Positions 55,874-64,000 of a stretch of 64,000 bases of DNA are shown in pieces. The DNA is from Phycisphaeraceae bacterium (GTDB lineage Bacteria > Planctomycetota > Phycisphaerae > Phycisphaerales > SM1A02). The notes beneath the pieces are model-generated. The model worked only from the letters and a program-made list of their open reading frames with translations. It ran no database searches and had not been told where the DNA came from. A program made the translations under genes and the position numbers. Position 1 is the stretch's first letter. Every line of letters begins with the position of its first letter. The DNA lies in assembly GCA_015709595.1 (NCBI GenBank), contig CP054178.1, positions 1,178,001 through 1,242,000 of the forward strand, in the 5' to 3' direction.

Positions 55874-56475
55874 CGGACCAGGCGCTCCCAACCGGACACA
55901 CGCTCGGCCCGCCCACGCGCCGACGCTCGATGTTCATGCGCCTCTCGACCTGGGACCGGGTGCGTGTGCTGCTCTGGTCGATCGTGCGGCTGGCGCTCTT
56001 CCGCTTCTCGCCGCCGGTGTGCGGGTGGTGGAGACGGTGGCTGCTGCGCTGCTTCGGGGCGAAGGTCGGACGACGCGTCCGCATCGCCCCCAGCGTGCGC
56101 GTGGACTTTCCGTGGCGCCTGGAGATCGCCGACGACGTGGTCATCATGCATGGCGTGATCCTCAACTGCATCGGGTCGATCCGCATCGGCGCCGGCGCCC
56201 TGGTGAGCCAGTACGCCCACCTCTGCGCCGGCAGCCACGACTATGAGCGGGCGGACATGCCCATCGTGCCCCGGCCCATCGAAGTGGGGCGCGGGGTGTG
56301 GATCGCCGCCGACGCCTTCGTCGGACCCGGCGTCACCATCGGCGACGGGGCGCTGCTCGCCGCCCGCTCCAGCGCGTTCAAGCACCTTCCAGCGGGCATG
56401 GTGTGCATCGGCGAGCCGGCCAGACCCGTCAAGCCGCGCACCGCGACAACGTCGGGGGACGAGGTGCGGCCATGA
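55870..56475 (+). CDS. WcaF-type hexapeptide acyltransferase
   Basis: 201 residues. A basic, hydrophobic N-terminus (VRVLLWSIVRLALFRFSPPV) precedes the beta-helix: RIAPSVRVDFPWRLEIADDV, GALVSQYAHLCAGSHDYERA with the catalytic His, EVGRGVWIAADAFVGPGVT, ending GMVCIGEPARPVKPR. It is clearly paralogous to the C-terminal half of the preceding fusion (both read SQYAHLCAG.HDY). ATG 55870 overlaps the fusion's stop and its own stop overlaps the next start (both ATGA). Likely acetylates a second position of the same glycan. Confidence 0.86.
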   Translation: MTDQALPTGHTLGPPTRRRSMFMRLSTWDRVRVLLWSIVRLALFRFSPPVCGWWRRWLLRCFGAKVGRRVRIAPSVRVDFPWRLEIADDVVIMHGVILNCIGSIRIGAGALVSQYAHLCAGSHDYERADMPIVPRPIEVGRGVWIAADAFVGPGVTIGDGALLAARSSAFKHLPAGMVCIGEPARPVKPRTATTSGDEVRP

Positions 56476-57452
56476 ACGCACTCCTCGAGTGGCTCAAGCC
56501 CTATGCCCGCGCCGTCAAGTACGCCCGGCTCTACCGCCGGGCGCGTCGGCAGGCGGAGCGCGATCGACCGGGGATGGCCGGGAGGCCGACCCCGCCGCTG
56601 GCCTTCATCTTCGCCTGCGGACGCAGCGGCACAACGGTTCTGGGGAAGATCTTCGCCGCCCATCCGGACGTGCGGTATCTCTTCGAGCCCTACCACAGTT
56701 GGGCCGCCATCGACCCGCGCACCGACATGCTGCAGCTCTACGTCGAGAGCGACGGACGCTGCCTGATGGACGCGGCGGACGTGAACGAGAACATTCGCAC
56801 ACGCTTCCGTCGCGTGATCCGCGAGGCCAACGCCGACCCCGGCGTCAAGCTCGTCATGGAGAAGACGCCCATCAACGCCCTTCGGCTGGGCTACCTGATG
56901 GAGCTCGCCCCGGATGCGAAGTTCATCCACATCGTGCGCGACGGCGTGGACGTGGCCCGCTCCATCGCGCGGCTGGCCACCGCGGGCGACTACCGCATCG
57001 CCGGAAAGGCGCTGGCCGGCAAGTGGTGGGGCGTGGGCGGATGCAAGTGGCGGTTTCTGGCGCGTGACGGCGCGGCGGCGGGCTACTACGCCGGGGAAGT
57101 CACCTCCCTCTCCCTCGACGACGAGTTCGCCAAGGGCGCGTACGAGTGGCTGCTCTCGCTGCACGAGGTGGACCGCCATCGCGCCATGCTCGGCGACCGG
57201 CTCTTCGAGTTCACCTACGAACGGCTGACGGAAGAGCCGGAAGCGACCCTGCGAGCTCTGTGCGCGCACGTCGGCATCGAGGCGCCGCAGCCGTGGCTCA
57301 ACGAGTCGTGTGACCTGCTTGATGAAGCCCGCAGCAACCCGGGCAAGCCCGAATCGCTGCCGCCGCGCATGGCCGCAAGCTTCAACACGCTGCAGGAGCG
57401 ATTCGGCTTCCATAACCGAGTGAAGCCGCGGCCCATCGGGACAGACGACTGA
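56472..57452 (+). CDS. Sulfotransferase
   Basis: 326 residues. PAPS-binding loop FIFACGRSGTTVLGKIFAAH near residue 45; the 3'-phosphate site is FIHIVRDGVDVARSIARLA. VMEKTPINALRLGYL and YERLTEEPEATLRALCAHVG are typical of the Stf0/Sulfotransfer_3-like carbohydrate group. Start ATG 56472 overlaps the upstream stop (ATGA). Likely sulfates the repeating unit of the exopolysaccharide, though the acceptor is unknown. Confidence 0.86.
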   Translation: MNALLEWLKPYARAVKYARLYRRARRQAERDRPGMAGRPTPPLAFIFACGRSGTTVLGKIFAAHPDVRYLFEPYHSWAAIDPRTDMLQLYVESDGRCLMDAADVNENIRTRFRRVIREANADPGVKLVMEKTPINALRLGYLMELAPDAKFIHIVRDGVDVARSIARLATAGDYRIAGKALAGKWWGVGGCKWRFLARDGAAAGYYAGEVTSLSLDDEFAKGAYEWLLSLHEVDRHRAMLGDRLFEFTYERLTEEPEATLRALCAHVGIEAPQPWLNESCDLLDEARSNPGKPESLPPRMAASFNTLQERFGFHNRVKPRPIGTDD

Positions 57453-57467
57453 ACAGGTTCGTCCACC

Positions 57468-58679
57468 ATGCACATCGTTCACTTCATGTCGCGGCTGCGC
57501 CTGGCGGATGGAGGCGTGGTGCGCGCCGTGATCGACCTGGCCGCCGCGCTGGCGGGCAGCGGGCACGAGGTGACGGTGCTGACATGGGACGCCGCCGATG
57601 CGCCGGACTCGTGGAAGGGCGGCGTTCCGAACGTGCCACGTGTCATCACGCTGCCGCCTCCTGACGGATTGATGGGGTTCTATCGCCGCCGCTCGCCGGG
57701 GCTGTCGCGGGCGGAGGAGGTCATCCGCAACGCCGACGCCCTGCATCTTCATACCCCGTGGGATCGCGCGAACATGCAGTTGGCGAAGATCGCCAGTCGC
57801 CACGGCGTTCGCACCATCATCAGCATCCACGGCATGCTGGATGACTGGTCGATGGCGCAGAAGTCGCTCAAGAAGCGCCTGTTCCTGGCGCTCGGCGCGC
57901 GACGCATGCTGGAACGCGCCGACGCCGTCCACTGCACCGCGCAGGCGGAACTGGACCAGGCGCGCCGGTGGTTCCCGCGCGGACGGGGCGTGGTGGCTCC
58001 GCTCATCTTCGACCTGTCGGATTTCGTTGATGCCGCGGCGCGGCGGGCCCGACTGCGTGCGCCCGACAAGCATCTGGCGATCGAGCCCGCCAACACGTCA
58101 CTCCCCGTCGTGCTGTTTCTCAGCCGTCTGCACTACAAGAAGCGCCCCGAGGTGCTGATTGACGCCGCCGCGCTGCTGCGCGACCGGGGGGTCAACTGCC
58201 GCGTCATCCTCGCGGGCACGGGTGAGCCGGCCTACGAGCAGGCCCTGCACGACCGCGTCACCTCGCTGCGGCTGGACGACCGCGTCTTTCTGGTCGGTCT
58301 GGTGGTCGGTCCGACCAAGGTCGCCCTGTACGCTCGCGCCGACGTGTACGCTCTCCCCACCAGCCAGGAGAACTTCGGATTTGTCTTCTTCGAGGCGCTG
58401 GCGGCGGGCACGCCCATCGTCACCACGCGCGGCACCGATACCTGGCGCGAACTGGAGCAGAGCGGCGGGGCGATCATCGCCGAGCCGACCGCCCAGGCGT
58501 TCGCCGACGCCATCGCCTCGCTGCTCGCCGATCGGGCGCGGGCGCGCTCGATGGGCGAGACGGGCCGGACGTGGGTGTTTCGTACGTTTGACGCGGCGGG
58601 CATCGCTGGACAATACGAAGCGATATATCAAGGTGGAGCGCCGGTTGAGAATGCTCCATCCGCTGCGGCCGGGCCGTAA
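57468..58679 (+). CDS. GT4-family glycosyltransferase
   Basis: 403 residues, GT-B fold. MHIVHFMSRLRLADGGVVRA at the N-terminus with the glycine loop, HTPWDRANMQLAKIA and IISIHGMLDDWS in the acceptor domain, then VVLFLSRLHYKKRPEVLIDA, VILAGTGEP, VGPTKVALYARADVYALPTS and ENFGFVFFEALAAGTPIVTT with the E.FG..F.EA signature. Fifteen bp after the sulfotransferase stop, in the same operon. Donor and acceptor unknown. Confidence 0.88.
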   Translation: MHIVHFMSRLRLADGGVVRAVIDLAAALAGSGHEVTVLTWDAADAPDSWKGGVPNVPRVITLPPPDGLMGFYRRRSPGLSRAEEVIRNADALHLHTPWDRANMQLAKIASRHGVRTIISIHGMLDDWSMAQKSLKKRLFLALGARRMLERADAVHCTAQAELDQARRWFPRGRGVVAPLIFDLSDFVDAAARRARLRAPDKHLAIEPANTSLPVVLFLSRLHYKKRPEVLIDAAALLRDRGVNCRVILAGTGEPAYEQALHDRVTSLRLDDRVFLVGLVVGPTKVALYARADVYALPTSQENFGFVFFEALAAGTPIVTTRGTDTWRELEQSGGAIIAEPTAQAFADAIASLLADRARARSMGETGRTWVFRTFDAAGIAGQYEAIYQGGAPVENAPSAAAGP

Positions 58680-58722
58680 AGACTGATACGGCGTTCTCTC
58701 TGAGTCCGCCTCAAGCCGACTC

Positions 58723-58728
58723 TATCAT
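58723..58728 (+). promoter_or_regulatory. Possible internal promoter -10 box
   Basis: TATCAT in the 67-bp gap before the sulfotransferase gene at 58747; no good -35. It would allow separate expression of the last two sulfotransferases. Confidence 0.3.
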
Positions 58729-58746
58729 CTGTCCCGACGTTCATGG

Positions 58747-59727
58747 ATGCACTCCTTCGTGACTGATTCCGGCCGCCAACCCGCATGCTCCGCAGCCGCG
58801 CCGGGGGGCGTCGCCTTCGACCGGCCAATTGTCATTGTCGGCGCTCCGCGCTCCGGCACCACCATGCTGGGACGGCTGTTCATGGCGCATCGGCAGGTCT
58901 GCTTCCTCGACGAATGGCGGCTGACGTGGAAGTTCGGCAACGACCGCCGCAGCGACCTGCTCAAGCCCGAGCACGCCACGCCGCGCGTGATCGCGCACAT
59001 TCGCGCCCGCTTCGCCGCTGAGGTGTCTCGCCGGGGCAGATCGCGCCTGGTCGAGAAGACGCCCAGCAACGCGCTGCGCCTTCCCTTCGTCGATCGCGTG
59101 CTGCCCGAGGGCCGGTACATCCACATCATCCGCAACGGGTACGACTCGGTGCGCTCGATCCGCCGCTTCTGGGAGGGCAAGGCCCACGGCGTCACGGGGC
59201 TGGCGGAGGGCCGCGTGTCGCAGCGGATGAGCGAGGTCGGCCTGCTCCGGCTGCCGTGGTACGGCAAGGAGATCGCCCGCCGCCTGCTGCCGGCGCCGCT
59301 CGGCCGCGCCCTGCTGGGACGGGCCGAGTGGGGCCCGCGCCTGCCCGGCATGGGGCGCATGCTGCGCGACATGCACATCGTCGAGGTCTGCGCCCTGCAG
59401 TGGCGCGCCTGCGTGGAACTGGCGTGCGACTTCGGACGATCGCTGCCCCCCCACCGCTATCTTGAACTGCGGCTCGACCAGATGGACCGCGCCGCCCTCT
59501 CGCGCCTGCTCACCTTCTGCGAACTGGATGAGGATGAAGGCGTGCGCGACTTCTTCGACAACCGCTACAGCGTGCATCAGGCGAAGGCCGACCAAGAGCC
59601 CGCGGACCCGGCGGAGCTGGCCATGATCCGCGCGTGGATCGCGCCGACCATGCGCTGGCTGGGGTTCGACGATGAGGCGACGGAAATGGGTGGTGTCCGG
59701 CGCGATCGCGCGGGGAGAACGCCATGA
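58747..59727 (+). CDS. Sulfotransferase
   Basis: 326 residues. PAPS loop IVIVGAPRSGTTMLGRLFMA near residue 30, LVEKTPSNALRLPF, and the 3'-phosphate site YIHIIRNGYDSVRSIRRFW. Same broad family as the 56472 gene but a different sequence, so not a recent duplicate. Start ATG 58747; its stop overlaps the next start (ATGA 59724-59727). Acceptor unknown. Confidence 0.87.
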   Translation: MHSFVTDSGRQPACSAAAPGGVAFDRPIVIVGAPRSGTTMLGRLFMAHRQVCFLDEWRLTWKFGNDRRSDLLKPEHATPRVIAHIRARFAAEVSRRGRSRLVEKTPSNALRLPFVDRVLPEGRYIHIIRNGYDSVRSIRRFWEGKAHGVTGLAEGRVSQRMSEVGLLRLPWYGKEIARRLLPAPLGRALLGRAEWGPRLPGMGRMLRDMHIVEVCALQWRACVELACDFGRSLPPHRYLELRLDQMDRAALSRLLTFCELDEDEGVRDFFDNRYSVHQAKADQEPADPAELAMIRAWIAPTMRWLGFDDEATEMGGVRRDRAGRTP

Positions 59728-60614
59728 CCCTGCCTCACTTTCTGATCATCGGCGCCATGAAGGCGGGCACCACCACCTTCTATCACGACCTGCTCTCGCA
59801 TCCCGGCATCTTCATGCCCGCCGACAAAGAGCCGCACGCCCTCACGCGCGACGCCGTGCTCACCGATGAAGGCCGCGCCGCGTACGCCGCCCTCTTTGCG
59901 CCCGCCACGCCCGACCAGAAGTGCGGCGAGGCGTCCACCGGCTACACCAAGCTGCCGGACTATCCCGGCGTGCCCCATCGCGCGAAGGCCGTGCTGGGGC
60001 CGGGTGTCAAACTCATCTACCTGATGCGCGAGCCGGTGGCCCGCATCATCAGTCACAACCATCACCGCTTCACCGCCGGCATCTTCAAGCAGGGTGACAT
60101 CGCCCGCAACCTGCGCGAACACCCCGAGTTGCTCAACTGGTCGCGCTACGCCATGCAGGCCCGCGCATGGATCGACGAGTTCGGGCGCGACGCGCTCCTG
60201 CTCATCCGGTTCGAGGACTACGTGTCCGACCGTCGTGCGTGGATCGCGCGGGCGCAGCGGTTCATCGGCGTTGAACCGCGCCCCGACCTGGTGAACGTGG
60301 ACGTGTACTACAACCAGAGTGAAGGCAAACCGGTGATGACCGACGCCTGGCGCGCGGTGCGCAAGTACTCCGGCTACCGCCGCTTCCTGCGTCCGCTGCT
60401 GCCGTCATCCATCAAGCAGCGCCTTCGCTCCATGGTGCTGCCCAAGGCGCCGCCCCGACCCGACCCCCCGAACGCCGAAACGGTGGCGTGGATCATCGAC
60501 CAACTGCGCGAAGACCTCGCCGAACTGCGGCGACTGATGGGGCTGGACGCACCGGTGTGGGACATGAACGCCGTGGCGGCCAGAGCGCCGCGGGAGCCCC
60601 GGGAACCCGCGTGA
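59724..60614 (+). CDS. Sulfotransferase, heparan N-/O-sulfotransferase-like
   Basis: 296 residues. FLIIGAMKAGTTTFYHDLL is the sulfotransfer_1/heparan-type PAPS loop (GAMKAGTT), distinct from the GRSGTT loops of its neighbours. CGEASTGYTKLPDYPG and LIYLMREPVARIISHNHHRF follow, the latter the 3'-phosphate site. FEDYVSDRRAWIARAQRFIG lies near the middle. Last gene of the operon, coupled by ATGA overlap. It broadens the set of positions that could be sulfated. Confidence 0.87.
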   Translation: MTLPHFLIIGAMKAGTTTFYHDLLSHPGIFMPADKEPHALTRDAVLTDEGRAAYAALFAPATPDQKCGEASTGYTKLPDYPGVPHRAKAVLGPGVKLIYLMREPVARIISHNHHRFTAGIFKQGDIARNLREHPELLNWSRYAMQARAWIDEFGRDALLLIRFEDYVSDRRAWIARAQRFIGVEPRPDLVNVDVYYNQSEGKPVMTDAWRAVRKYSGYRRFLRPLLPSSIKQRLRSMVLPKAPPRPDPPNAETVAWIIDQLREDLAELRRLMGLDAPVWDMNAVAARAPREPREPA

Positions 60615-60691
60615 TTACCAGGAGGCGGGTGTGTCCGAAATGTAAACGCCCTGCACGGTGTCCTTGTCACAGGTTTCCTTCCTTGGGGGGG

Positions 60692-60697
60692 TATCAT
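60692..60697 (+). promoter_or_regulatory. Candidate -10 box of the ycfL-like gene
   Basis: gggggggTATCATcaac, 23 nt before ATG 60721, with GAGGG between. Confidence 0.4.
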
Positions 60698-60720
60698 CAA
60701 CCATCCGCGAGGGTTTCACC

Positions 60721-61143
60721 ATGACAACTCGTCTCCTCTCTACGGCTGTTCTGACGGGGCTGCTGCTCGGCGCGGGCGGGTGCCAGTCCACCGATCCCGG
60801 TCCACGCCCGGGGCTGGCCGACCCCGTGCCCGCGCCGTACAACAACCCGGACATTTCGGTGGTGGATGAGGACTTGCGACAGTGGTTGGGGTTCCAGCCG
60901 GCGGTTCGCGTCCGCACGCCGGGGCGTCCTATGCACGTCGAGGTGCCCGTGCGCAACCTGGCCGATCAGACCTATCTGATCGAGTACCGCTACCTGTTCT
61001 TCGACGCCAACGGCGTGCAACAGCAACCCGAGATGGGCTGGCGATTCGCGGCCATCGACGCCAAGCAGACGATCAACCTGGTGGGTCAGGCGCTGGATGC
61101 GAACGCGCAGACGTACCGGCTGCAGGTGCGGTGGTCGCGGTAA
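60721..61143 (+). CDS. YcfL-like (DUF1425) lipoprotein
   Basis: 140 residues. The signal peptide LLSTAVLTGLLLGAGGC ends with a lipobox Cys (~21). The mature domain has RVRTPGRPMHVEVPVRNLAD, IEYRYLFFDANGVQQQPEMG and a C-terminal strand YRLQVRWSR, the pattern of DUF1425/YcfL, a compact beta-sandwich. In E. coli ycfL lies beside lpoB; here LpoB-like and COG3014 genes are 33 kb away. ATG 60721 has GAGGG 8 nt upstream. It probably belongs functionally to the same envelope system. Confidence 0.75.
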   Translation: MTTRLLSTAVLTGLLLGAGGCQSTDPGPRPGLADPVPAPYNNPDISVVDEDLRQWLGFQPAVRVRTPGRPMHVEVPVRNLADQTYLIEYRYLFFDANGVQQQPEMGWRFAAIDAKQTINLVGQALDANAQTYRLQVRWSR

Positions 61144-61222
61144 GGGCGGACGTTCGGAGCACGTTTCGGGTTCCCAGCATGGTGAGCCGAGTCCGTCACA
61201 CCCGCCTGAGGGTGCGGAGTGT

Positions 61223-61256
61223 CTTGACGCCTCGATGCCTTGATGTCTCGATGCCC
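61223..61256. repeat. TTGATG/TCGATGCC octamer array
   Basis: cttgacgcctcgatgccttg then atgtctcgatgcc. It sits just upstream of the phosphohexomutase -10 box; its TCGATG at 61248-61253 is 17 nt from that box and could serve as a poor -35. Confidence 0.6.
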
Positions 61257-61270
61257 TCTCAGTCCGCTCC

Positions 61271-61276
61271 TACACT
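61271..61276 (+). promoter_or_regulatory. -10 box of the phosphohexomutase gene, leaderless geometry
   Basis: TACACT, 6 nt, ATG 61283; no SD. Confidence 0.45.
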
Positions 61277-61282
61277 CGGCCC

Positions 61283-62818
61283 ATGACCACCATCGGGCAT
61301 GATGCGCCATTGATGCTCTCCGTGTCGGGGGCGCGCGGGATTGTCGGAAGGACCATGACGCCCGACGTGGCGCGGCGGTTCGCCCGGTGCTTCGGGGCGG
61401 TGCTCATCGAGACCTGTGGAACGTCCTCGCCCCTGGTGGTGATGGGGCGCGACAGCCGCCCGTCCGGCGCGGAGCTTGCCGCCGCCGCCGCCTCGGGACT
61501 CGTCGAAGCGGGCTGCCGCGTGGTCGATCTGGGCATCGTGATGACGCCCACCGCGGGCGTGATGATCGACGAGCTCAACGCAGACGGCGGCATGGTCGTC
61601 ACCGCGTCGCACAACCCCGGACAGTGGAACGGGCTGAAGTGCCTGAACGCCGACGGCGTGGCGCCGCCCGCAGTGGAGGCGGCGCGACTCATCCATCGGT
61701 TCAAGGCGATGCCGGCGGCGCCGCCATCGGGACCGTGCGAAATCGCCCCGCCCATCGCACGCCACGATGGGGCGGCGGCGCGGCACGTCGCACGTGTGCT
61801 CGACCTGCTCGGCGAGGCGTCGATTCACGCGATCCGACGCCGCGCCTTCCGCGTGGTTGTTGATTCCGTCCGCGGCGCGGGCGGACCAGCCGCGGCCATG
61901 CTGCTCCGGGAACTCGGCTGCGCCGTGATCCACCTGTACGGCGAACCGACCGGCGACTTTCCCCACGCGCCCGAACCGCTGGAGGAGAACCTGCGTGAAC
62001 TCGCCGCGACGGTGAACCGCGAACACGCGGACATCGGCTTCGCCCAGGATCCCGACGCCGATCGGCTGGCGATCATCGACGAAACAGGCCGCTACATCGG
62101 CGAGGAGTACACGCTGGCGCTGTGCGCCAGGCGCGTACTGGAGCGATTCGCAGCTGACCCCTCCTTCGCCCACGGCTCCGGCGAGGGAGCGGTGGATGAT
62201 TCGAAACACGTCCTGGTTCTCGCCGCCAACATGTCCACCAGCCGCATGATCGACGACATCGCGGCGTCCTTCCCCGGTCTGCACGTGAGCGTGCTGCGCA
62301 CCGCTGTTGGAGAGGCGAACGTGGTCGCCGCGATGAAGCCGCACGGCGACCGGGCCGTGCTGGGGGGCGAAGGCAACGGCGGCGTCATCGTGCCCCGCGT
62401 CTGCTGGGTGCGCGATTCACTCTCGAGCATGGCGCTGGTGCTGGACCTGCTGGCGGGGTGCGGCGGCAAGGAGAATGGCGGCGCTGGCGTCAGCGGCGCT
62501 GGCGTCCCGCCTGTGTCCTCCCTCACCCTGTCATCCATCGTCGCCTCGCTGCCGCGCTACGAGATGATCAAGCGCAAGTTCGATCTGGCGTCCGTGGGCG
62601 GCTCGGCGGCTGTCGGCCCGGCGCTGACCCGCGTGCGCGAGGCGTTTCACGGCGAGCGGTTCAACGACACGGACGGCGTGCGCCTCGACTTCGACGACGG
62701 CTGGATCCACCTGCGCCCGAGCAACACGGAGCCGATCATCCGCCTGATCGCGGAGGCGACCACACACGCGCGCGCCGAGGAGTTGATCGAATCCGTGCGC
62801 GCCGCCGCGCATCTGTGA
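61283..62818 (+). CDS. glmM: Phosphoglucosamine mutase / phosphohexomutase
   Basis: 511 residues of the alpha-D-phosphohexomutase superfamily. The catalytic phosphoserine is in VTASHNPGQWNGLK, the Mg loop is DPDADRLAI, the sugar-binding loop GGEGNGGVIVP and the phosphate-binding loop RPSNTEPIIRLIAEA. GlmM supplies glucosamine-1-phosphate for cell-wall precursors; a PMM/PGM role is possible and would suit the nearby glycan locus. Longer than typical, partly because residues ~400-415 (GGAGVSGAGVPPVSS) translate a GGCGTCCCGCC repeat. ATG 61283 is supported by the leaderless -10 box. Confidence 0.85.
   Translation: MTTIGHDAPLMLSVSGARGIVGRTMTPDVARRFARCFGAVLIETCGTSSPLVVMGRDSRPSGAELAAAAASGLVEAGCRVVDLGIVMTPTAGVMIDELNADGGMVVTASHNPGQWNGLKCLNADGVAPPAVEAARLIHRFKAMPAAPPSGPCEIAPPIARHDGAAARHVARVLDLLGEASIHAIRRRAFRVVVDSVRGAGGPAAAMLLRELGCAVIHLYGEPTGDFPHAPEPLEENLRELAATVNREHADIGFAQDPDADRLAIIDETGRYIGEEYTLALCARRVLERFAADPSFAHGSGEGAVDDSKHVLVLAANMSTSRMIDDIAASFPGLHVSVLRTAVGEANVVAAMKPHGDRAVLGGEGNGGVIVPRVCWVRDSLSSMALVLDLLAGCGGKENGGAGVSGAGVPPVSSLTLSSIVASLPRYEMIKRKFDLASVGGSAAVGPALTRVREAFHGERFNDTDGVRLDFDDGWIHLRPSNTEPIIRLIAEATTHARAEELIESVRAAAHL
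62492..62518. repeat. GGCGTCCCGCC repeat, copy 2, in the phosphohexomutase gene
   Basis: ggcgctggcgtcccgcctgt, a near copy of 5653-5677. Preceded by a direct ggcgctggcgtcag unit. In frame. Confidence 0.55.
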
Positions 62819-62881
62819 CCGGGTTGAGCGGCCGCCGCGTTCATGACGGAAGGCCGCGTCTGCGTTGTTCACCTGCGTTGT

Positions 62882-63754
62882 TCACCCCAGCGCCCGCAGC
62901 CGCACCGCCGACATCGTCACCTCTTCCGCCGTCGGGGGATCAGCCAGATCGATCGACACCACCGCCGCCTGTTCGTGGTCGCTGTTGAGGCGGATGACCT
63001 GCCCGCCTCGCATCTCGCAGCCGGTTTCAACGTGCTCGTGGCCCAGCAGAAAGAGCCGCACATTCCACGCTTTCGCGAGCGTCGTCACCTGCTCCGGGGT
63101 CTGCCCGCGACCCCAGGTCATCAGGTACGCGCTGCCGGTGTTCGTCGCGTAGTCGGCATCGGTCAGTTCACGATCGAGGATGCCGACATCGAATCGGTCG
63201 AGCATTCTCGCCGCGGGGATTGAATGGGCGCAGAGCACGCCCGAATCGCTCCGCACCGCGAGCGGCAGGGCGCGGATGAAACCGCCGATCGCCTGCGCCA
63301 CATCCTCCCAGCGGCTGTCGAAGACGTATTCCAGCCCCGCGTTGAACAGATCCACGCTGTTGCCCGCGCCCTTGCTGACGCCCTTGCCGGTCATCTGCGA
63401 AAGTTCGTGGTTGGCCAGCACGGGGTGAACCTGGCCGGGGCGGCCCAGCACCAGGTCCGCGACGCGCAGGAGCATGCGGTGCGAAAGATCGACGCCGTTG
63501 ATCAGGTGCTCGCCGTGGATGAGTTCGTGCAGCACGACGTGGTGATCGGCGTCGTGTTCGAGCCGCGCCAGCCGCAGAATGATGCCCAGATGCACCGGGT
63601 TGTCATGCAGGTCGCCAGTGGCCAGCAGCCGCCCGCGGGCGGGCAGCCGCACGCACGAGCCGCGCCGCAGCGGGCTGTGCCGCAGCGCGGCGGCGGCGCG
63701 GGCGAGCAGGTCGATCGCCGCGTCGGCGTCGCGCATGTCCAGGGCGGAGATCAC
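62882..63754 (-). CDS. Metallophosphoesterase (calcineurin-like)
   Basis: 290 residues from GTG 63754, which overlaps the preceding stop (GTGA). Binuclear-metal phosphoesterase motifs: RLLATGDLHDNPVH (GD.H), ANHELSQMTG (the NHE motif) and LFLLGHEHVETG (GH.H-like). Between them SVDLFNAGLEYVFDS and VRSDSGVLCAHSI are consistent with a PP2A-like fold. Substrate unknown; could be a phosphoprotein, nucleotide or phosphodiester. Coupled to the upstream partial gene, perhaps one operon with DNA metabolism genes. Confidence 0.78.
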   Translation of the reverse strand: MISALDMRDADAAIDLLARAAAALRHSPLRRGSCVRLPARGRLLATGDLHDNPVHLGIILRLARLEHDADHHVVLHELIHGEHLINGVDLSHRMLLRVADLVLGRPGQVHPVLANHELSQMTGKGVSKGAGNSVDLFNAGLEYVFDSRWEDVAQAIGGFIRALPLAVRSDSGVLCAHSIPAARMLDRFDVGILDRELTDADYATNTGSAYLMTWGRGQTPEQVTTLAKAWNVRLFLLGHEHVETGCEMRGGQVIRLNSDHEQAAVVSIDLADPPTAEEVTMSAVRLRALG

Positions 63755-64000
63755 GCCACGGCCCCGACATCCGCCGGGTCGGCCCATCGCGCGGCCAGCG
63801 CCTCGAAGACCATCTTCAGGTTGACGTTGGCGTTGAGCGCGCGATCGGCGTCGCGCACCAGGTCAATCACGCGCAGCCAGTGGTCGGGCGGCTCGCCGTG
63901 GTCGAGCGCCGCGTGCAGCCCCTGGCGGGCATGGAACGCCAGCAGCATGAACACACGCTCTGCGCCGGACTTGTTGGCGGCGTCCTTGCTGGGGTTCTCG
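63751..64000 (-). CDS. C-terminal end of a possible DNA polymerase III delta'-like subunit (truncated by window)
   Basis: Only the last ~82 codons are present; the frame is open to the right edge. KSGAERVFMLLAFHARQGLH and DLVRDADRALNANVNLKMVF resemble the C-terminal clamp-loader collar helices of delta'/HolB, where AN.N..L is common. The fragment is too short to be sure. It overlaps the metallophosphoesterase start by 4 bp (GTGA). Confidence 0.4.
   Translation of the reverse strand, partial: ENPSKDAANKSGAERVFMLLAFHARQGLHAALDHGEPPDHWLRVIDLVRDADRALNANVNLKMVFEALAARWADPADVGAVA

Noticed and set aside
56241-58073. 610-codon minus-strand frame across the glycan locus
   Set aside because: Antisense to a sulfotransferase and a GT4 with complete motifs.

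Overview
The window is GC-rich, tightly packed bacterial chromosome. Long Gfo/Idh-type Tat-exported oxidoreductases, secreted HEAT/beta-propeller/PNGase F-like proteins, a carbamoyltransferase-SxtJ-DUF5989 cassette, several unrelated sulfotransferases and COG3014/LpoB-type lipoproteins together suggest a planctomycete, probably of the Phycisphaerae. This placement is inferred from gene content only. No rRNA, tRNA, CRISPR array, prophage or full-length insertion sequence was seen.

Layout. 0-3.4 kb: 3' part of an NDH-2-like dehydrogenase, a secreted PNGase F-fold protein and a ferredoxin-NADP reductase. 3.5-4.1 kb: a hicAB toxin-antitoxin pair whose toxin gene is split by a 111-bp MITE with a 9-bp target duplication. 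4.3-13.3 kb: Tat-exported Gfo/Idh oxidoreductase, secreted HEAT protein, bifunctional rhamnulose-1-phosphate aldolase/dehydrogenase, YcaQ-type DNA glycosylase, DUF6265 protein and a secreted beta-propeller. 13.3-24.5 kb: kynurenine monooxygenase, DciA-like protein, PabB, SelA, Rrf2 regulator, NtrC-type regulator, a Cys-rich secreted protein and TrpE. 24.5-31 kb (minus strand): a lipoprotein operon (two LpoB-like proteins and a COG3014 protein), an N0/STN protein with a glycine-rich linker, and a protein with a possible AMMECR1-like domain. 31-35 kb (minus): an SGNH-carbamoyltransferase-SxtJ-DUF5989 operon. 35-40 kb: soluble transhydrogenase, sulfotransferase and GT4. 39.8-51 kb: ribokinase, sialidase-like protein, GatB, UbiX, Zwf, threonine ammonia-lyase, subtilase, Bax inhibitor-1 protein and a membrane protein. 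51.2-60.6 kb: a surface-glycan locus with four sulfotransferases, two GT4s, two WcaF-type acyltransferases and a GT2-acyltransferase fusion. 60.7-64 kb: YcfL-like lipoprotein, phosphohexomutase, metallophosphoesterase and the C-terminal end of a possible DNA polymerase III clamp-loader subunit.

Two themes cut across the genes. First, small repeats (heptamer/octamer tandem arrays, a CTCTCCC/GGGAGAG palindrome, a GGCGTCCCGCC palindrome and a CACAGATGAACAC repeat) lie not only between genes but in frame inside trpE, pabB, the NDH-2 gene, the phosphohexomutase, the GT2-acyltransferase fusion and apparently a lipoprotein signal peptide. Second, several genes without a Shine-Dalgarno sequence have a TAnnnT -10 box exactly 6 nt before the start codon. 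This points to leaderless transcripts beside ordinary SD-led genes.
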